Below, piece by piece: positions 1-8,378 of a DNA stretch of 32,185 nt. Made by a program: the position numbers and the translations under genes. The notes beneath the pieces were generated by a model. The model was not told the origin of the DNA. It saw nothing but the letters and a program-made list of their open reading frames with translations, and searched no databases. The number at the start of each line of letters is the position of its first letter. Position 1 is the stretch's first letter. Source of the DNA: a virus; the IMG/VR virus record IMGVR_UViG_3300005935_000073, positions 1 through 32,185 of that record; one strand, given 5' to 3'.

Positions 1-383
1 GGTTCGCATGTAAATGTATTCCCATTCACGAACGTTTTTACACCGAAGTTCTCAGCACCATAGATTTTGTCGCTTGTTACTCCCTTGACAGCCCATCCGT
101 AAACAGTAAGGTTGCCGGTGATAGTAAATGCAACACCAGTTCCGGTATTATACACCGATACAATCGGGTCTGCGGCGGTTGCGGCTGTCCAATTGGCCTT
201 CGTGAGTGTTACCTTCTCACCGCCGTTTGTAGTGATTTCAGTTATAGATGCATTGACTGTTGCATCTGTGATTGTTAAATCATTTGAAAATAAAATAAGT
301 TCTTTGTCTTCAGGAGTTGCATTATCAATAAACACAGCATCATACATTTCCTGAACACCTTCAATAACCATCTGACCAGCCAT
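1..383 (-). CDS. Phage virion/tail protein, C-terminus cut by window edge
   Basis: An open frame starts at an ATG preceded by AAAAGGAG with 6 nt spacing and runs off the left edge after 127 visible residues. The stretch LILFSNDLTITDATVNASIT resembles a motif I know from small phage tail or virion surface proteins, where an LxLFxNxxTPxD-type strand is followed by an F/I-TE segment. The rest is Thr/Val/Gly-rich and predicted to be beta-structured. It lies just downstream of the LamG-bearing tail protein, separated by 12 bp, so it is probably part of the same tail-tip or fibre module and co-transcribed. No catalytic motif is visible. The family assignment rests on motif resemblance only, and the missing C-terminus could change the picture. 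Confidence 0.6.
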   Translation of the reverse strand, partial: MAGQMVIEGVQEMYDAVFIDNATPEDKELILFSNDLTITDATVNASITEITTNGGEKVTLTKANWTAATAADPIVSVYNTGTGVAFTITGNLTVYGWAVKGVTSDKIYGAENFGVKTFVNGNTFTCE

Positions 384-395
384 AATATGCTCCTT

Positions 396-1847
396 TTAAT
401 CGAGTGAAATTGTGATATCTCCAATATCAAGAGACACGAAATCATATTTTGTGATTGCTATTGCTTCATCTAATGCTCCATGAAATAATATATTTCCTGT
501 TGTCAATGCATCTGCTAATAAAAATTTAGATATATCCCCCCAAACATCCGTTGCTGTGGATGATTCAAGTACATCAGTATTTACTGATTCTCCATCTGAA
601 GCGGCATCCCAGTTATTTATCAATGTTCTGGCATATCCTGATGCCGGTTCTGATACTGTTGAGCCTGTATCTGTATCAGCAATTGCACTGGTTGTGAATC
701 CCATATAAATATTCGTTGGTGGAGTGAATGCTGATCCCTCAAACAGATGGTCAAGAGTTGCATTTGCCAAGTAATTTGAACTGCCATTCTTTTTGTATGT
801 GATTTCAAGTTCATAAAGTTTAATGTCAACAGATGCTTCTGATTCAATTATCTTTGCAGGACTCCAGTCACCATAAGCAATAATATTTCCAGTCAGTAAT
901 GTGGCAGTATCAAGAACAGCCCAACCATATGCTACTCCCCAGTCAGCAGAAGGAGTTGGAAATGAATATAATGTGTTATTTACAGTGCTTCTTCCTGAAG
1001 CTGATGCGAAATCATCACATGATATTCTGGCAAAATTGCTACCACCTGCCAATTCATCATTATATATAGCTGTAATTTCGGCAGAAGTTAATGCTCTATT
1101 GTAGATGCGAACGTTGCAACCGTTACCTTTGAAATCCCTTCCAGATATATCGCTGCCAATCCTTACTGAGTGGGATGTGGCAGGAAAAAGTGATGGACTA
1201 TTAGAAGTGCCAACACTGACACCGTTTAAATAATATTCCCAATCAGTCAAATCATGGGTAAGAGCGAGATGTTCCCATTTATTTCTCTGGAAATTAGGGG
1301 CGTTTTTAGTTAAACTTATAGCTCCTGAACCATCATCAAATAAAACTCTGAATCGCTTGTCATTATATAATTGGAAAAATACAAGATCACTAAATCCATT
1401 AGAAATGGCTACTAAGCCCGATGGGTCTGAAGAGCCATCTCCAGTTTGGTATACCCACAATGAAACAGAAAAGGGAGTATTAAGAGCAAAATCTGATGAA
1501 GATGCAACTTGAATATAATCTGTCGTCCCGTTAAACACAGTCGCCCTATCCGCTCTACCATCAGGAGCATTTGCAAAACTGGGAGCATTCGCCGGAGTGC
1601 CATCATTATTATTAGCTGTTAAATCCTGAAATACTCCAGCAGAATAATTGTTTTCAGCAAGTGTCAAATGTTCAACAAACCCATCTTGTGTTGACCCTAA
1701 TATTTCCGATATGCTTCCCCCTGTATCAGCATCTACCACATAATCAGTTGTCATGGTCAGGAACAGCCCTGATGGTCTTGTATATACACCATTGCCAAGA
1801 GTATGGTCAAGAAGTTTATTCTCCATGTAGTTTGATAATTGTCCCAT
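396..1847 (-). CDS. Tail fibre-like protein with LamG/concanavalin A-like domain
   Basis: The product has 483 residues. I chose the ATG at 1847 because AAGGAA lies just upstream; a TTG precedes it by one codon. Residues about 64-268 form a LamG/concanavalin A-like jelly roll (FSVSLWVY near 127, WEHLALTHD near 191, a WEYYLNG strand near 203, VRIYNRALTSAEI near 246), a fold that usually binds glycans. The flanks hold a known small phage tail domain: SNYMENKLLDHTL begins one copy and SSNYLANATLDHLF near 357 begins a second, complete copy ending at DITISLD. The first copy is interrupted by the LamG domain and resumes at about 270 (NFARI, WGVAYGWAVLDTATLLTGNI). The protein is therefore a tandem fibre domain with a lectin-like insertion. 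It probably contacts the host surface. Role is inferred; domain recognition is fairly sure. Confidence 0.78.
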   Translation of the reverse strand: MGQLSNYMENKLLDHTLGNGVYTRPSGLFLTMTTDYVVDADTGGSISEILGSTQDGFVEHLTLAENNYSAGVFQDLTANNNDGTPANAPSFANAPDGRADRATVFNGTTDYIQVASSSDFALNTPFSVSLWVYQTGDGSSDPSGLVAISNGFSDLVFFQLYNDKRFRVLFDDGSGAISLTKNAPNFQRNKWEHLALTHDLTDWEYYLNGVSVGTSNSPSLFPATSHSVRIGSDISGRDFKGNGCNVRIYNRALTSAEITAIYNDELAGGSNFARISCDDFASASGRSTVNNTLYSFPTPSADWGVAYGWAVLDTATLLTGNIIAYGDWSPAKIIESEASVDIKLYELEITYKKNGSSNYLANATLDHLFEGSAFTPPTNIYMGFTTSAIADTDTGSTVSEPASGYARTLINNWDAASDGESVNTDVLESSTATDVWGDISKFLLADALTTGNILFHGALDEAIAITKYDFVSLDIGDITISLD

Positions 1848-1857
1848 CAATTATTCC

Positions 1858-2283
1858 TTATTGAACAGTTGGATCAGGTTCTCTGAGTCTGAGTCTGAAA
1901 TTAGCCGCCATGAGATCAGATGTTCCATATTTTGTTGCTGGAGTGACTTTCCCACCAGCCTTAAAGAAAACTGAATGAGTGACTCCTGTTGTTCCCAAAT
2001 ACAGTGTATGAAGACCTGAACTTTCAAGAACTGATTTTAATGCATTCAAGTTTACCAGCATAGTTGCCACACTTGTTGCACTGATTTGACATTGAAGTGA
2101 GAGGTCTCTTGCTTTGAAATAAATATCATTTGCAAGAACATGCTCTTCTTCACCATCTTCATCTAACCAGTCTTCAGCAGTTTTGCCTTTTCTCTGAAGT
2201 AAATCAAGATTCCCACTGACAGAATTCACAGTGACTCCATATACTGTTTTTAAATTACTTCCATCAAGTCTGTAATTTGCCAT
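1858..2283 (-). CDS. Tail-tip associated protein (distal-tail-like position)
   Basis: This 141-residue protein starts at an ATG overlapping the tape-measure stop codon (TAATG), so translation is coupled to the tape measure. In siphovirus tail operons this slot is usually held by a distal tail or tail-tip protein. Nothing in the sequence is catalytic: it is a mixed beta-rich chain with an N-terminal YGVTVNSVSG segment, an acidic DEDGEEE patch near residue 42, and a C-terminal strand FRLRLREPD. It is shorter than classical Dit proteins (about 200-300 residues), so it may be only a reduced hub or a minor tail protein. The family is not recognised with certainty, and function is inferred from position alone. 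Confidence 0.6.
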   Translation of the reverse strand: MANYRLDGSNLKTVYGVTVNSVSGNLDLLQRKGKTAEDWLDEDGEEEHVLANDIYFKARDLSLQCQISATSVATMLVNLNALKSVLESSGLHTLYLGTTGVTHSVFFKAGGKVTPATKYGTSDLMAANFRLRLREPDPTVQ

Positions 2284-5144
2284 TATGCAACTCCCATTGA
2301 ACGTAATATTTCAGTATTGGTTGAAAGTTTTCTATCAATAGATTTCAGAAATTCAGTATTATCTGCAATCCTTGTTGTTTCTTCCAACATATCATCCATG
2401 AGAGCAACAGAATTCCTGACTTCTCTCATATCGATTCTCATTGCATTGATGTTTCCTTCAAGAAGTCCGGCAGTCTGCTCTGTTATTCCTGCAATTGCTC
2501 CTGTTAATCCTTGTGGAGAACCAAAACCTTCATCATCTTCATCTCCGAATAATTGACCCAAACCAAGTGCATCGAATATTTTTTTAGACCCCACTATTCC
2601 TTGTCTGAGAGCATTAGATAATATATCAATTTCTCCTTCATCTAATCCATTTGATTCAAGAGCATCTGAAAGGGAGATATACCATTCATCAAGGAATCCT
2701 TCCATAATTTGCCTGTTGAATGATTGCATCAAAGCATTCTGCATTATTTGTTCAAAACTCTGAGCAAACACTTCAGCAGAACTTAATCCTGATGCAAATC
2801 CATCTGCAATTCCATCAGCAATTGAGTCAGCAGTTGTTCCTGTCAATTGTAGATGCAACTGGTCTGTAATCTCTTTGATTGCTATATTCTGAGCATGGAG
2901 ATTCTCAGGAGTCAATAAAGTGAAAGTTCCATCACCAAGTTTTGCATATTCAGCAACCAACTCTTGAAGTACAGGGATTGTGTCTTTCATTAATTGAAGC
3001 GACCTTGTGAGTGGTTCAATTGTTTTGTTTGGGTCTCGCATCGCTTTCTGTGATTCATCGGAATTCATAGCATCTAACATTGACTGAACCATGTTCCAAC
3101 CAAATCCTGTTGAAACATCCTCATTTCTCTCATATTTACTCTTGCTTGATGCTCCCATAATAGTGCTTAAAAGACCAACTCCAGATGATACTTGTCCAAG
3201 AATATTGCCTGATGTAATAGCTGTTGCCAGACTGGAAATTCCTCTTGCCATCCCTCCCATTGTATTGAGTGTTTTTGCAAGGTTTTCATCCAGACCTGTG
3301 ACAATATTAGCAAGATGGTCAAAGGCATCTCCAATCTCCCTTATATGTCTGATTGTTCTTTGAGCCATATCATCTTCAACTTCACCAATACGCTCAAGAA
3401 GTATTTCCTTTTCATCGGCAAGCCATTCTTCAGATTTAAGTTCTTCTTTGAGTCTTGCAAGATATTCTTTTAGTCTTTCATCAGTGAATCTGTGATATGA
3501 CTTCAGGAGATTTCTGTATTTCTTATTGTGTATTTGGAGTTCTTCTCTTGCTAATTTTTTATTAAGAGCAATTAAGTCATTAAGGTCTTTCTTTTTTCTT
3601 TCCTTCTCTCGTTTGTCTGTTAATTTGTTAGCATCTTCAGTTTCTTTTTCAAACTGCTTCATCTGTTCTTTGGCTTTTTCAATTTCTTCCAGTCTGGCTT
3701 CAGCATCAGCCCTTCTTTTGTCAGACGCTTTCTTCTCATTGTCAGCTTCAGTTTTGTTTCTGTCTGTGACTCTATCTTTCACCGCTTGAATCTGTTCCTC
3801 TATTTCAAGCTGTCTTGCAATAATATCATTTATTAGTTTGTGTTTAAGCTGTGCACCAACAAGACTCTTTTCCCCAAGCACATAAATGGAACGAAGTCTC
3901 TTTTCAAGGTCTTCAATGCCAAGACCAGCCCCTTCAATAGCAGTTTTAGCTCTTTTGACTTTTGAGCCAACTGGCAAAGCTGTTGCAAGTCCTTTGTTTG
4001 TGAGAGCTTCATTGAGTTCTTCTCTTAATGTTGCTTTTTCAAAGGCTTTATTCAGACCAGACACCATGCTATCAATAATATCAAGTGTAGCATCCCCAAA
4101 ATCAGCCAGTTCAGCCTTAATATTATTCCAGAATATCTTTGTTTTGTTTCCAGTTTCCTCAAGTTGCAGTGCAAGAGCATCATTCTTTGAACCAACTGAA
4201 TCAATCATTTCTCCATATGCATCGGCAAAATCCCTTCCTTCATCAGCACCAAGAGCCAGTAGACCGATTAATCCTCTGACATTAGGAAGAAGTTTTCCAA
4301 GAATCTTGTCAGAGCCGCCTGTTTTCTCATTCAAGTCCTTCAGGAAGCCTGTGAGTCCCTTTGCTCTCAGTCCTGCTGTACTCCACTCAATACCCAACTT
4401 TTCAGCCATTTTGGCGGCATCTTCGGAAGGTCTCACAAGAGATGTCAGGAAGCCCCTTATCGCTGTGAAGAATATTTCAGGTCTGACAGTTTTTGTTCCA
4501 ACAGAAATTGCAGTTGTCAAATCAGCAAATTCAAGTCCAACCTGAGATGCAAGTCCTGTCACCATTCCAATATTAGTTGCAAGCTGTTGCATGTTAATTT
4601 TACCGAGTCGAACTGTGGTAAATAGCTTATCAGAGATTTGTTCAGCAGTCCCTGCTTGTTTCCCATATGCATTCATAATGGAAGTCAGGGCATCAGCAGT
4701 TGTGAATGTGTCAGTCAGACCAGCAGTTGCCAATTCAGCAGATACTCTGAGAACATCCAGAGATTCAGCAACATCTGTGATTCCTGCTGATATTATCTGA
4801 TATTCTGCTTTTGCAAGCTGTTCAGCAGTCTGTGGGAGGATTCTTGTCAATTCAAGAATTTTATCAGAGACTCCTTCAATATCCTTTGCAACATCATCAG
4901 ATATTGTTGAGACCTCAATCATTGCTTTCTTGTAATCTCTTGAGAATTTATACATCTCAGCACTGATTTTCCCAAATGCAATAGCTCCACCAATCGATAG
5001 ACCGGCAAACACATCCATTGTGGAGATGTTCTTAGTCAATCCGGCAAGAATCCCTTTGACTGCCAATGCTCCACTTTTTACTCCAGAAGGGTCAATCCCT
5101 GTTTTGAAGAACAGAGCATCCCCACCACCAACATTCAATGGCAT
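2283..5144 (-). CDS. Tail tape measure protein (TP901-type core)
   Basis: This 953-residue protein is the longest in the window. The N-terminal third carries the TP901 tape-measure core: a Gly/Ala hydrophobic stretch (VFAGLSIGGAIAFG, near 44-57), then YKKAMIEVSTISDDVA, the helical TAEQLAKAEYQIISAGI and a TADALTSIMNAYG-like segment. A central region (about 370-600) is very rich in Lys/Glu and predicted coiled coil. The C-terminal part has Gly/Ala-rich amphipathic helices around GQVSSGVGLLSTIMG and a helical tail. The protein sets tail length and is expected to line the tail tube lumen and pass into the host envelope on infection. The start has GAGGTG upstream. It follows the chaperone genes with a glycosyltransferase gene intervening, which is unusual. 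I see no lysozyme or peptidase domain. Confidence 0.93.
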   Translation of the reverse strand: MPLNVGGGDALFFKTGIDPSGVKSGALAVKGILAGLTKNISTMDVFAGLSIGGAIAFGKISAEMYKFSRDYKKAMIEVSTISDDVAKDIEGVSDKILELTRILPQTAEQLAKAEYQIISAGITDVAESLDVLRVSAELATAGLTDTFTTADALTSIMNAYGKQAGTAEQISDKLFTTVRLGKINMQQLATNIGMVTGLASQVGLEFADLTTAISVGTKTVRPEIFFTAIRGFLTSLVRPSEDAAKMAEKLGIEWSTAGLRAKGLTGFLKDLNEKTGGSDKILGKLLPNVRGLIGLLALGADEGRDFADAYGEMIDSVGSKNDALALQLEETGNKTKIFWNNIKAELADFGDATLDIIDSMVSGLNKAFEKATLREELNEALTNKGLATALPVGSKVKRAKTAIEGAGLGIEDLEKRLRSIYVLGEKSLVGAQLKHKLINDIIARQLEIEEQIQAVKDRVTDRNKTEADNEKKASDKRRADAEARLEEIEKAKEQMKQFEKETEDANKLTDKREKERKKKDLNDLIALNKKLAREELQIHNKKYRNLLKSYHRFTDERLKEYLARLKEELKSEEWLADEKEILLERIGEVEDDMAQRTIRHIREIGDAFDHLANIVTGLDENLAKTLNTMGGMARGISSLATAITSGNILGQVSSGVGLLSTIMGASSKSKYERNEDVSTGFGWNMVQSMLDAMNSDESQKAMRDPNKTIEPLTRSLQLMKDTIPVLQELVAEYAKLGDGTFTLLTPENLHAQNIAIKEITDQLHLQLTGTTADSIADGIADGFASGLSSAEVFAQSFEQIMQNALMQSFNRQIMEGFLDEWYISLSDALESNGLDEGEIDILSNALRQGIVGSKKIFDALGLGQLFGDEDDEGFGSPQGLTGAIAGITEQTAGLLEGNINAMRIDMREVRNSVALMDDMLEETTRIADNTEFLKSIDRKLSTNTEILRSMGVA

Positions 5145-5152
5145 GATTCACC

Positions 5153-6616
5153 TCAAGTTATTAATCGCTTTTTGCAGTTTTCCTCATTCCAAATGTCCCA
5201 GCGAATTCTTTCAGGATGCTGACTGTTATGCACTCCAGCATTCATGTATTTCCCGGCTTTGTCATAATCTCCTTTTTCAAAGTAATAGACAGTAAGCCAG
5301 ACAAAAATTTCATCGATTATCATATCAACATGGGAAGCAAGTAATCCTTCCATCTTCCCGGCAGTTTTATTTGCAATTTTGACTCCTTGTTCAATCCATT
5401 TGACAGCATCTTCTCTTTTTTCCTTTGTTGCATACCAATATCCAATATGAAAATGTATCATTGGAAGCCTGTCAGAGAATTCATCAGCTATTTTCTTGAA
5501 TTTCAATGCTCTTTTGATTTCATTATTAGTCACACAAGATGCGACAAGAATATTGAAAATCTCAAGATATGCAAACCAACCATCATTAAATTCACCTTTT
5601 TTCTTGACATCTCTCATCATTTTAATCCATTTATTACTGTATGCCATTACATTTTTATGATCCCTTTCAGTGTGATAAGTTTTAATAATGTGAGTCAGCA
5701 TTTGCAAATTATTGTTATCTTTTTTGTATTCTCTCAGAAGAATTGGAAGTGTTCTATTCATTTTCTCTTTTTTCAGATATTGCTTGCCCTCAAACATATA
5801 TCCAAAATGAAGTAGATTCACATCATTTGCTATAAAATATGGCTCTGTCGGCTGTGGTTTATTATGAGCCGCACCAGTATATAATGGCTTCCCTTCTGGA
5901 TTATCAAATATTCTTGCTTGCTGAACAACAGACCTTTTTATTTTGTCAATAGATAAGATATTAATGACATTCATAAACATTGTTCCAAACTCAGAATATT
6001 CAGGATTTAAAATCATATCCTGAAGAAGATATAAGCTGTCCTGCTCAAGTTGTTCATCTGCATCAATGATAAATATTTTCCTTCCACTTGCCAGATTGAT
6101 TCCATAATTTCTATGTTTTGAGAAGTCAGCTTCCCATTTCTGGAATTCTACAATATCAGCATACTTTTCTGCGATCTGCTGTGTTCTGTCACCTTCCTGA
6201 GTGCATATAATAATCAATTCACACCAGTCCTGATATGTCAGTGGAAGGATTGAGTCAAGACATCTCTGGAGATTTCCTTCTTCCTTACCAACTATCATGC
6301 AGATTGATAGCGATATTTTAGAGTTGACCTGAGTCGGTTCTTGTAGAATATACCAACCTTTACCATGACATTTAGGGCAATTCGTTTCAAATACTTCGAT
6401 GTCTCCTATTGTTTCAGTCTTAAAATCAACTTCACCTGGTTCTGTTTGTTCTATCTTGCCATTTACGCATCCTTCAAATTCACACTCTATCGCGTTGGGG
6501 ACATATCCAGTCCCTTTACATACAGGACAGACTTCGGTTGATGTTTCTGCTCCATTTTGCACTTCAATAGTGCCTTCAAAACAGTTTGGATTTGTGCATT
6601 TTGGTTTTTCCATCAT
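5153..6616 (-). CDS. GT2 glycosyltransferase with N-terminal DnaJ-like zinc fingers and helical C-terminus
   Basis: The N-terminal 90 residues hold two C4 zinc modules: Cys7/12/30/33 and Cys45/50/80/83, with CPVCKGTGY and CPKCHGKGW matching the CxxCxGxG style of DnaJ and related zinc domains. From about residue 101 a GT-A family 2 glycosyltransferase begins (ISLSICMIVGKEEGNLQRCL), with the metal/nucleotide-sugar motif DADE at 185-188. The C-terminal half (about 290-487) is alpha-helical and TPR-like. The start at the first ATG has AAGGAG 7 nt upstream and overlaps the preceding stop. Enzymes of this family transfer a sugar from a nucleotide-sugar donor; the acceptor is unknown. Its place between tail chaperone and tape measure genes is atypical and suggests a tail protein or host-envelope substrate, but that is inference. 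Confidence 0.85.
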   Translation of the reverse strand: MMEKPKCTNPNCFEGTIEVQNGAETSTEVCPVCKGTGYVPNAIECEFEGCVNGKIEQTEPGEVDFKTETIGDIEVFETNCPKCHGKGWYILQEPTQVNSKISLSICMIVGKEEGNLQRCLDSILPLTYQDWCELIIICTQEGDRTQQIAEKYADIVEFQKWEADFSKHRNYGINLASGRKIFIIDADEQLEQDSLYLLQDMILNPEYSEFGTMFMNVINILSIDKIKRSVVQQARIFDNPEGKPLYTGAAHNKPQPTEPYFIANDVNLLHFGYMFEGKQYLKKEKMNRTLPILLREYKKDNNNLQMLTHIIKTYHTERDHKNVMAYSNKWIKMMRDVKKKGEFNDGWFAYLEIFNILVASCVTNNEIKRALKFKKIADEFSDRLPMIHFHIGYWYATKEKREDAVKWIEQGVKIANKTAGKMEGLLASHVDMIIDEIFVWLTVYYFEKGDYDKAGKYMNAGVHNSQHPERIRWDIWNEENCKKRLIT

Positions 6617-6795
6617 TTGAACACTCCTTCGATTTCACTGAAGTCTTGAATATTCTGATATGTATCTCCTTCAGCAGTTTTTCCCTTGTTGGATTTGGCT
6701 TCTTTGTCTTTCTTTTTCTGATATTCAGATTTTGGTATTGAGTTTATCATCATTTGTAAGTTTACCCAGTTTATTTCCCAGAGAACATAATCCAA
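6613..6795 (-). CDS. Tail chaperone T-like frame, probably a frameshift extension of the upstream gene
   Basis: The frame gives 60 residues from a TTG, is Lys-rich, and ends overlapping the start of the glycosyltransferase gene (ATGATG). No Shine-Dalgarno precedes the TTG. The frame stays open upstream into the 3' end of the preceding gene, in the -1 register relative to it. That is the geometry of lambda G and G-T, where a fraction of ribosomes slip back one base to make a G-T fusion that chaperones the tape measure. A canonical slippery heptamer is not obvious; the closest is G GGA ACT (complement of 6861-6867), whose second codon does not re-pair well. It may be expressed only as a fusion or may be an independent small protein. 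Confidence 0.5.
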   Translation of the reverse strand: MDYVLWEINWVNLQMMINSIPKSEYQKKKDKEAKSNKGKTAEGDTYQNIQDFSEIEGVFK

Positions 6796-6812
6796 TGTGA
6801 AATGAAAATATT

Positions 6813-7364
6813 TTATTGTTTGACTGAGAGTTCTCCAGCAGTTTCTGTATTCTGTGGGGCAGTTCCCATCTTGTCCTGAATCTGAGTCATCTGATTCATC
6901 CCCTTGACCAAGATGATAGATTGCAAATATTCTGTGATTCTCATTTGTTTCACAACTATATGTAAAAGTTGAAATAACTCAACAGTGGTTAAATTCCATT
7001 TGATATAATATTTCAGCATGAATGTTGGCTTTGTTTTTGAATCAGTCAATGCAAGTGCAATGACATTAATCATTTTGTTGGCATGTTTGTGGAGTGATTC
7101 TATTCCTTCAGCAATATAATTCTCAACATTTTCAACTTCACCTATATCATGAAGGATTTTTGATATTCGAATCAGAGTACCATAATGCAATGGCTTTAAA
7201 ATATATGTTCTGGAAGTCTTGAGAATTTTGAGTCTGTGAAGAATATTCGGATTTGCAACTGTGATTTCAACAGGAATGCCTTCATCAACAATTACATCAG
7301 ATGCTTTTTGCAGAACTTCTTTTTCATCCAGTGGTTTTTCCACTTGAGCTTTTGCGGATTTCAT
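6813..7364 (-). CDS. Tail assembly chaperone, lambda G-like position
   Basis: The product has 183 residues and is helical and charged, with a repeated pattern of Leu/Ile-rich helices (HRLKILKTSRTYILKPLHYG; ALTDSKTKPTFMLKYYIKWN). It lies between the tail tube gene and the tape measure region, where siphoviruses encode the tail assembly chaperone that keeps the tape measure soluble during tube polymerisation. The start has GGAGATGTTAAA upstream (GGAG, 8 nt spacing). The C-terminal 25 residues (TQIQDKMGTAPQ onwards) are polar and look like a linker, as expected for a protein extended by frameshift. No sequence family is recognised confidently; the call rests on position, size and the overlapping -1 frame. 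Confidence 0.65.
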   Translation of the reverse strand: MKSAKAQVEKPLDEKEVLQKASDVIVDEGIPVEITVANPNILHRLKILKTSRTYILKPLHYGTLIRISKILHDIGEVENVENYIAEGIESLHKHANKMINVIALALTDSKTKPTFMLKYYIKWNLTTVELFQLLHIVVKQMRITEYLQSIILVKGMNQMTQIQDKMGTAPQNTETAGELSVKQ

Positions 7365-7383
7365 TTTAACATCTCCTTATGTT

Positions 7384-7411
7384 AAGCAGGGAACATCTCT
7401 GATCCCTGCTT
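7384..7411 (-). promoter_or_regulatory. Stem-loop between tail tube and chaperone genes
   Basis: AAGCAGGGA pairs perfectly with TCCCTGCTT across a 10-nt loop. It begins 6 nt after the tail tube stop codon and ends before the next ribosome binding site. There is no T tract on the minus strand, so it is not a classical intrinsic terminator. A likely role is protecting the 3' end of abundant tail tube mRNA or lowering expression of the chaperones, which are needed in far smaller amounts. Confidence 0.6.
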
Positions 7412-7417
7412 ATTAAT

Positions 7418-7948
7418 TTAGCTTCTTGTTCTGGTTATCGGAGCAACATTTGTTGTCGTGTTTTCGCCAACAAGCACTTCAGCTTGGAAGTTCAGAACTC
7501 CCGGCTCAGTTGCACCTTTGTTTGAGAATCTAAGGTCAGCACCAGCCCCAAATTCTGCTCTTGGAATTGCATATGTGTATTTTACACCACCAAATGTCTT
7601 TGAGACAAGTTGTAATGCTTTTTCAACAACACCTCTTGGAGCAGTTGGAGCAGTCCAGACATTGGTTGTTGTGTTATTTGTTCCCCCAAAAGCAAGCACC
7701 ATCAAATGCCCTGCTTGATCTCTTGTTGAAAACTCAACCATTTTTGCTCCTGCCTCAGATATCACAGTATCAGGATATTCTGAGTCTTCCACGTAATACT
7801 TACTTTTTGTCGGAATTTCAAGTGCCAAGACAGCACTGCCGGGAACAATATTATATATTGTTGTAAATGTTGACGGCATTGTATATGACGTTGTGTCTAC
7901 TGTGCCAACTCCTACACTTTCCAGTCCAACAAGACGATATTTACTCAT
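7418..7948 (-). CDS. Major tail tube protein
   Basis: This 176-residue beta-rich protein starts with a strong AAGGGAG site. Position (after the tail terminator gene, before the chaperone pair and tape measure), size and composition fit a siphovirus major tail tube subunit, which polymerises into stacked hexameric rings around the tape measure. The sequence shows alternating beta strands with Thr/Gly/Val-rich loops (TPRGVVEKALQLVSKTFGG; GVLNFQAEVLVGENTTT), and the penultimate strand LNFQAEVLV is typical of the tube fold. No Ig-like C-terminal extension is present. The following hairpin and good ribosome site are consistent with high expression. A distant similarity search would be needed for a family name. 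Confidence 0.75.
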   Translation of the reverse strand: MSKYRLVGLESVGVGTVDTTSYTMPSTFTTIYNIVPGSAVLALEIPTKSKYYVEDSEYPDTVISEAGAKMVEFSTRDQAGHLMVLAFGGTNNTTTNVWTAPTAPRGVVEKALQLVSKTFGGVKYTYAIPRAEFGAGADLRFSNKGATEPGVLNFQAEVLVGENTTTNVAPITRTRS

Positions 7949-7970
7949 GTCTTGCTCCCTTCATTAAAAA

Positions 7971-8378
7971 TTATGTTTCAATAGTGCATCTAAGCCTCAA
8001 ACTTCCATAACTCAAAGTTTCATCATCGATGTCTTTAAGTAGAGACTGACTTTCAATTACAAATTCAAAATACTCTGAAGTCCCACTTGTGTATGCTTCA
8101 AGAACTAAAATGACAGCATCAACAATTGCAGTAATAGATATATCATCAGACAATCCATTTGCAAAATTTTCAGCATAAGCATTGATGATAACAGTGGATG
8201 CTTGAGTGATAGCTCCTTCATTCTTTGAAATCGGAAGACTGGTTATGACAACGCATTTCCCTTGAGTATTATTTGGTCTGCTGAATCTATAAACAGCCCC
8301 ACCATCCAGTGTAGTTGTCACAGATGCAACATTAACAACAGGAAAAAGTTTTTCAATTATATCAGTTATTGTTTTCAT
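7971..8378 (-). CDS. Tail terminator / tail completion protein
   Basis: The product has 135 residues. It begins MKTITDIIEKLFPVV, a short N-terminal helix common in tail terminator proteins (lambda gpU and related families), followed by beta strands and a final SYGSLRLRCTIET strand. The gene sits between the gp10-like connector and the tail tube gene, the usual place for the ring that caps the growing tail tube and joins it to the head. The start codon overlaps the stop of the preceding gene (ATGA), indicating coupled translation. The assignment is from position, length and secondary-structure pattern; no diagnostic motif exists for the family. Confidence 0.62.
   Translation of the reverse strand: MKTITDIIEKLFPVVNVASVTTTLDGGAVYRFSRPNNTQGKCVVITSLPISKNEGAITQASTVIINAYAENFANGLSDDISITAIVDAVILVLEAYTSGTSEYFEFVIESQSLLKDIDDETLSYGSLRLRCTIET

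Noticed and set aside
396-1847. Diversity-generating retroelement target in the LamG protein
   Set aside because: No reverse transcriptase, template repeat or adenine-biased variable region was seen in the window.
3886-4545. Plus-strand open frame of 219 codons opposite the tape measure gene
   Set aside because: It is the antisense of a clear tape measure gene, Ser/Ala/Pro-rich as expected from antisense of helical coding sequence, with no Shine-Dalgarno.
5387-5815. Plus-strand open frame of 142 codons opposite the zinc-finger glycosyltransferase
   Set aside because: It is antisense to a confidently recognised gene, and its Phe/Ile/Cys-rich translation has no coherent domain.
7384-7411. Intrinsic terminator after the tail tube gene
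   Set aside because: The stem is good but no T tract follows on the minus strand, so I list it as a stem-loop only.
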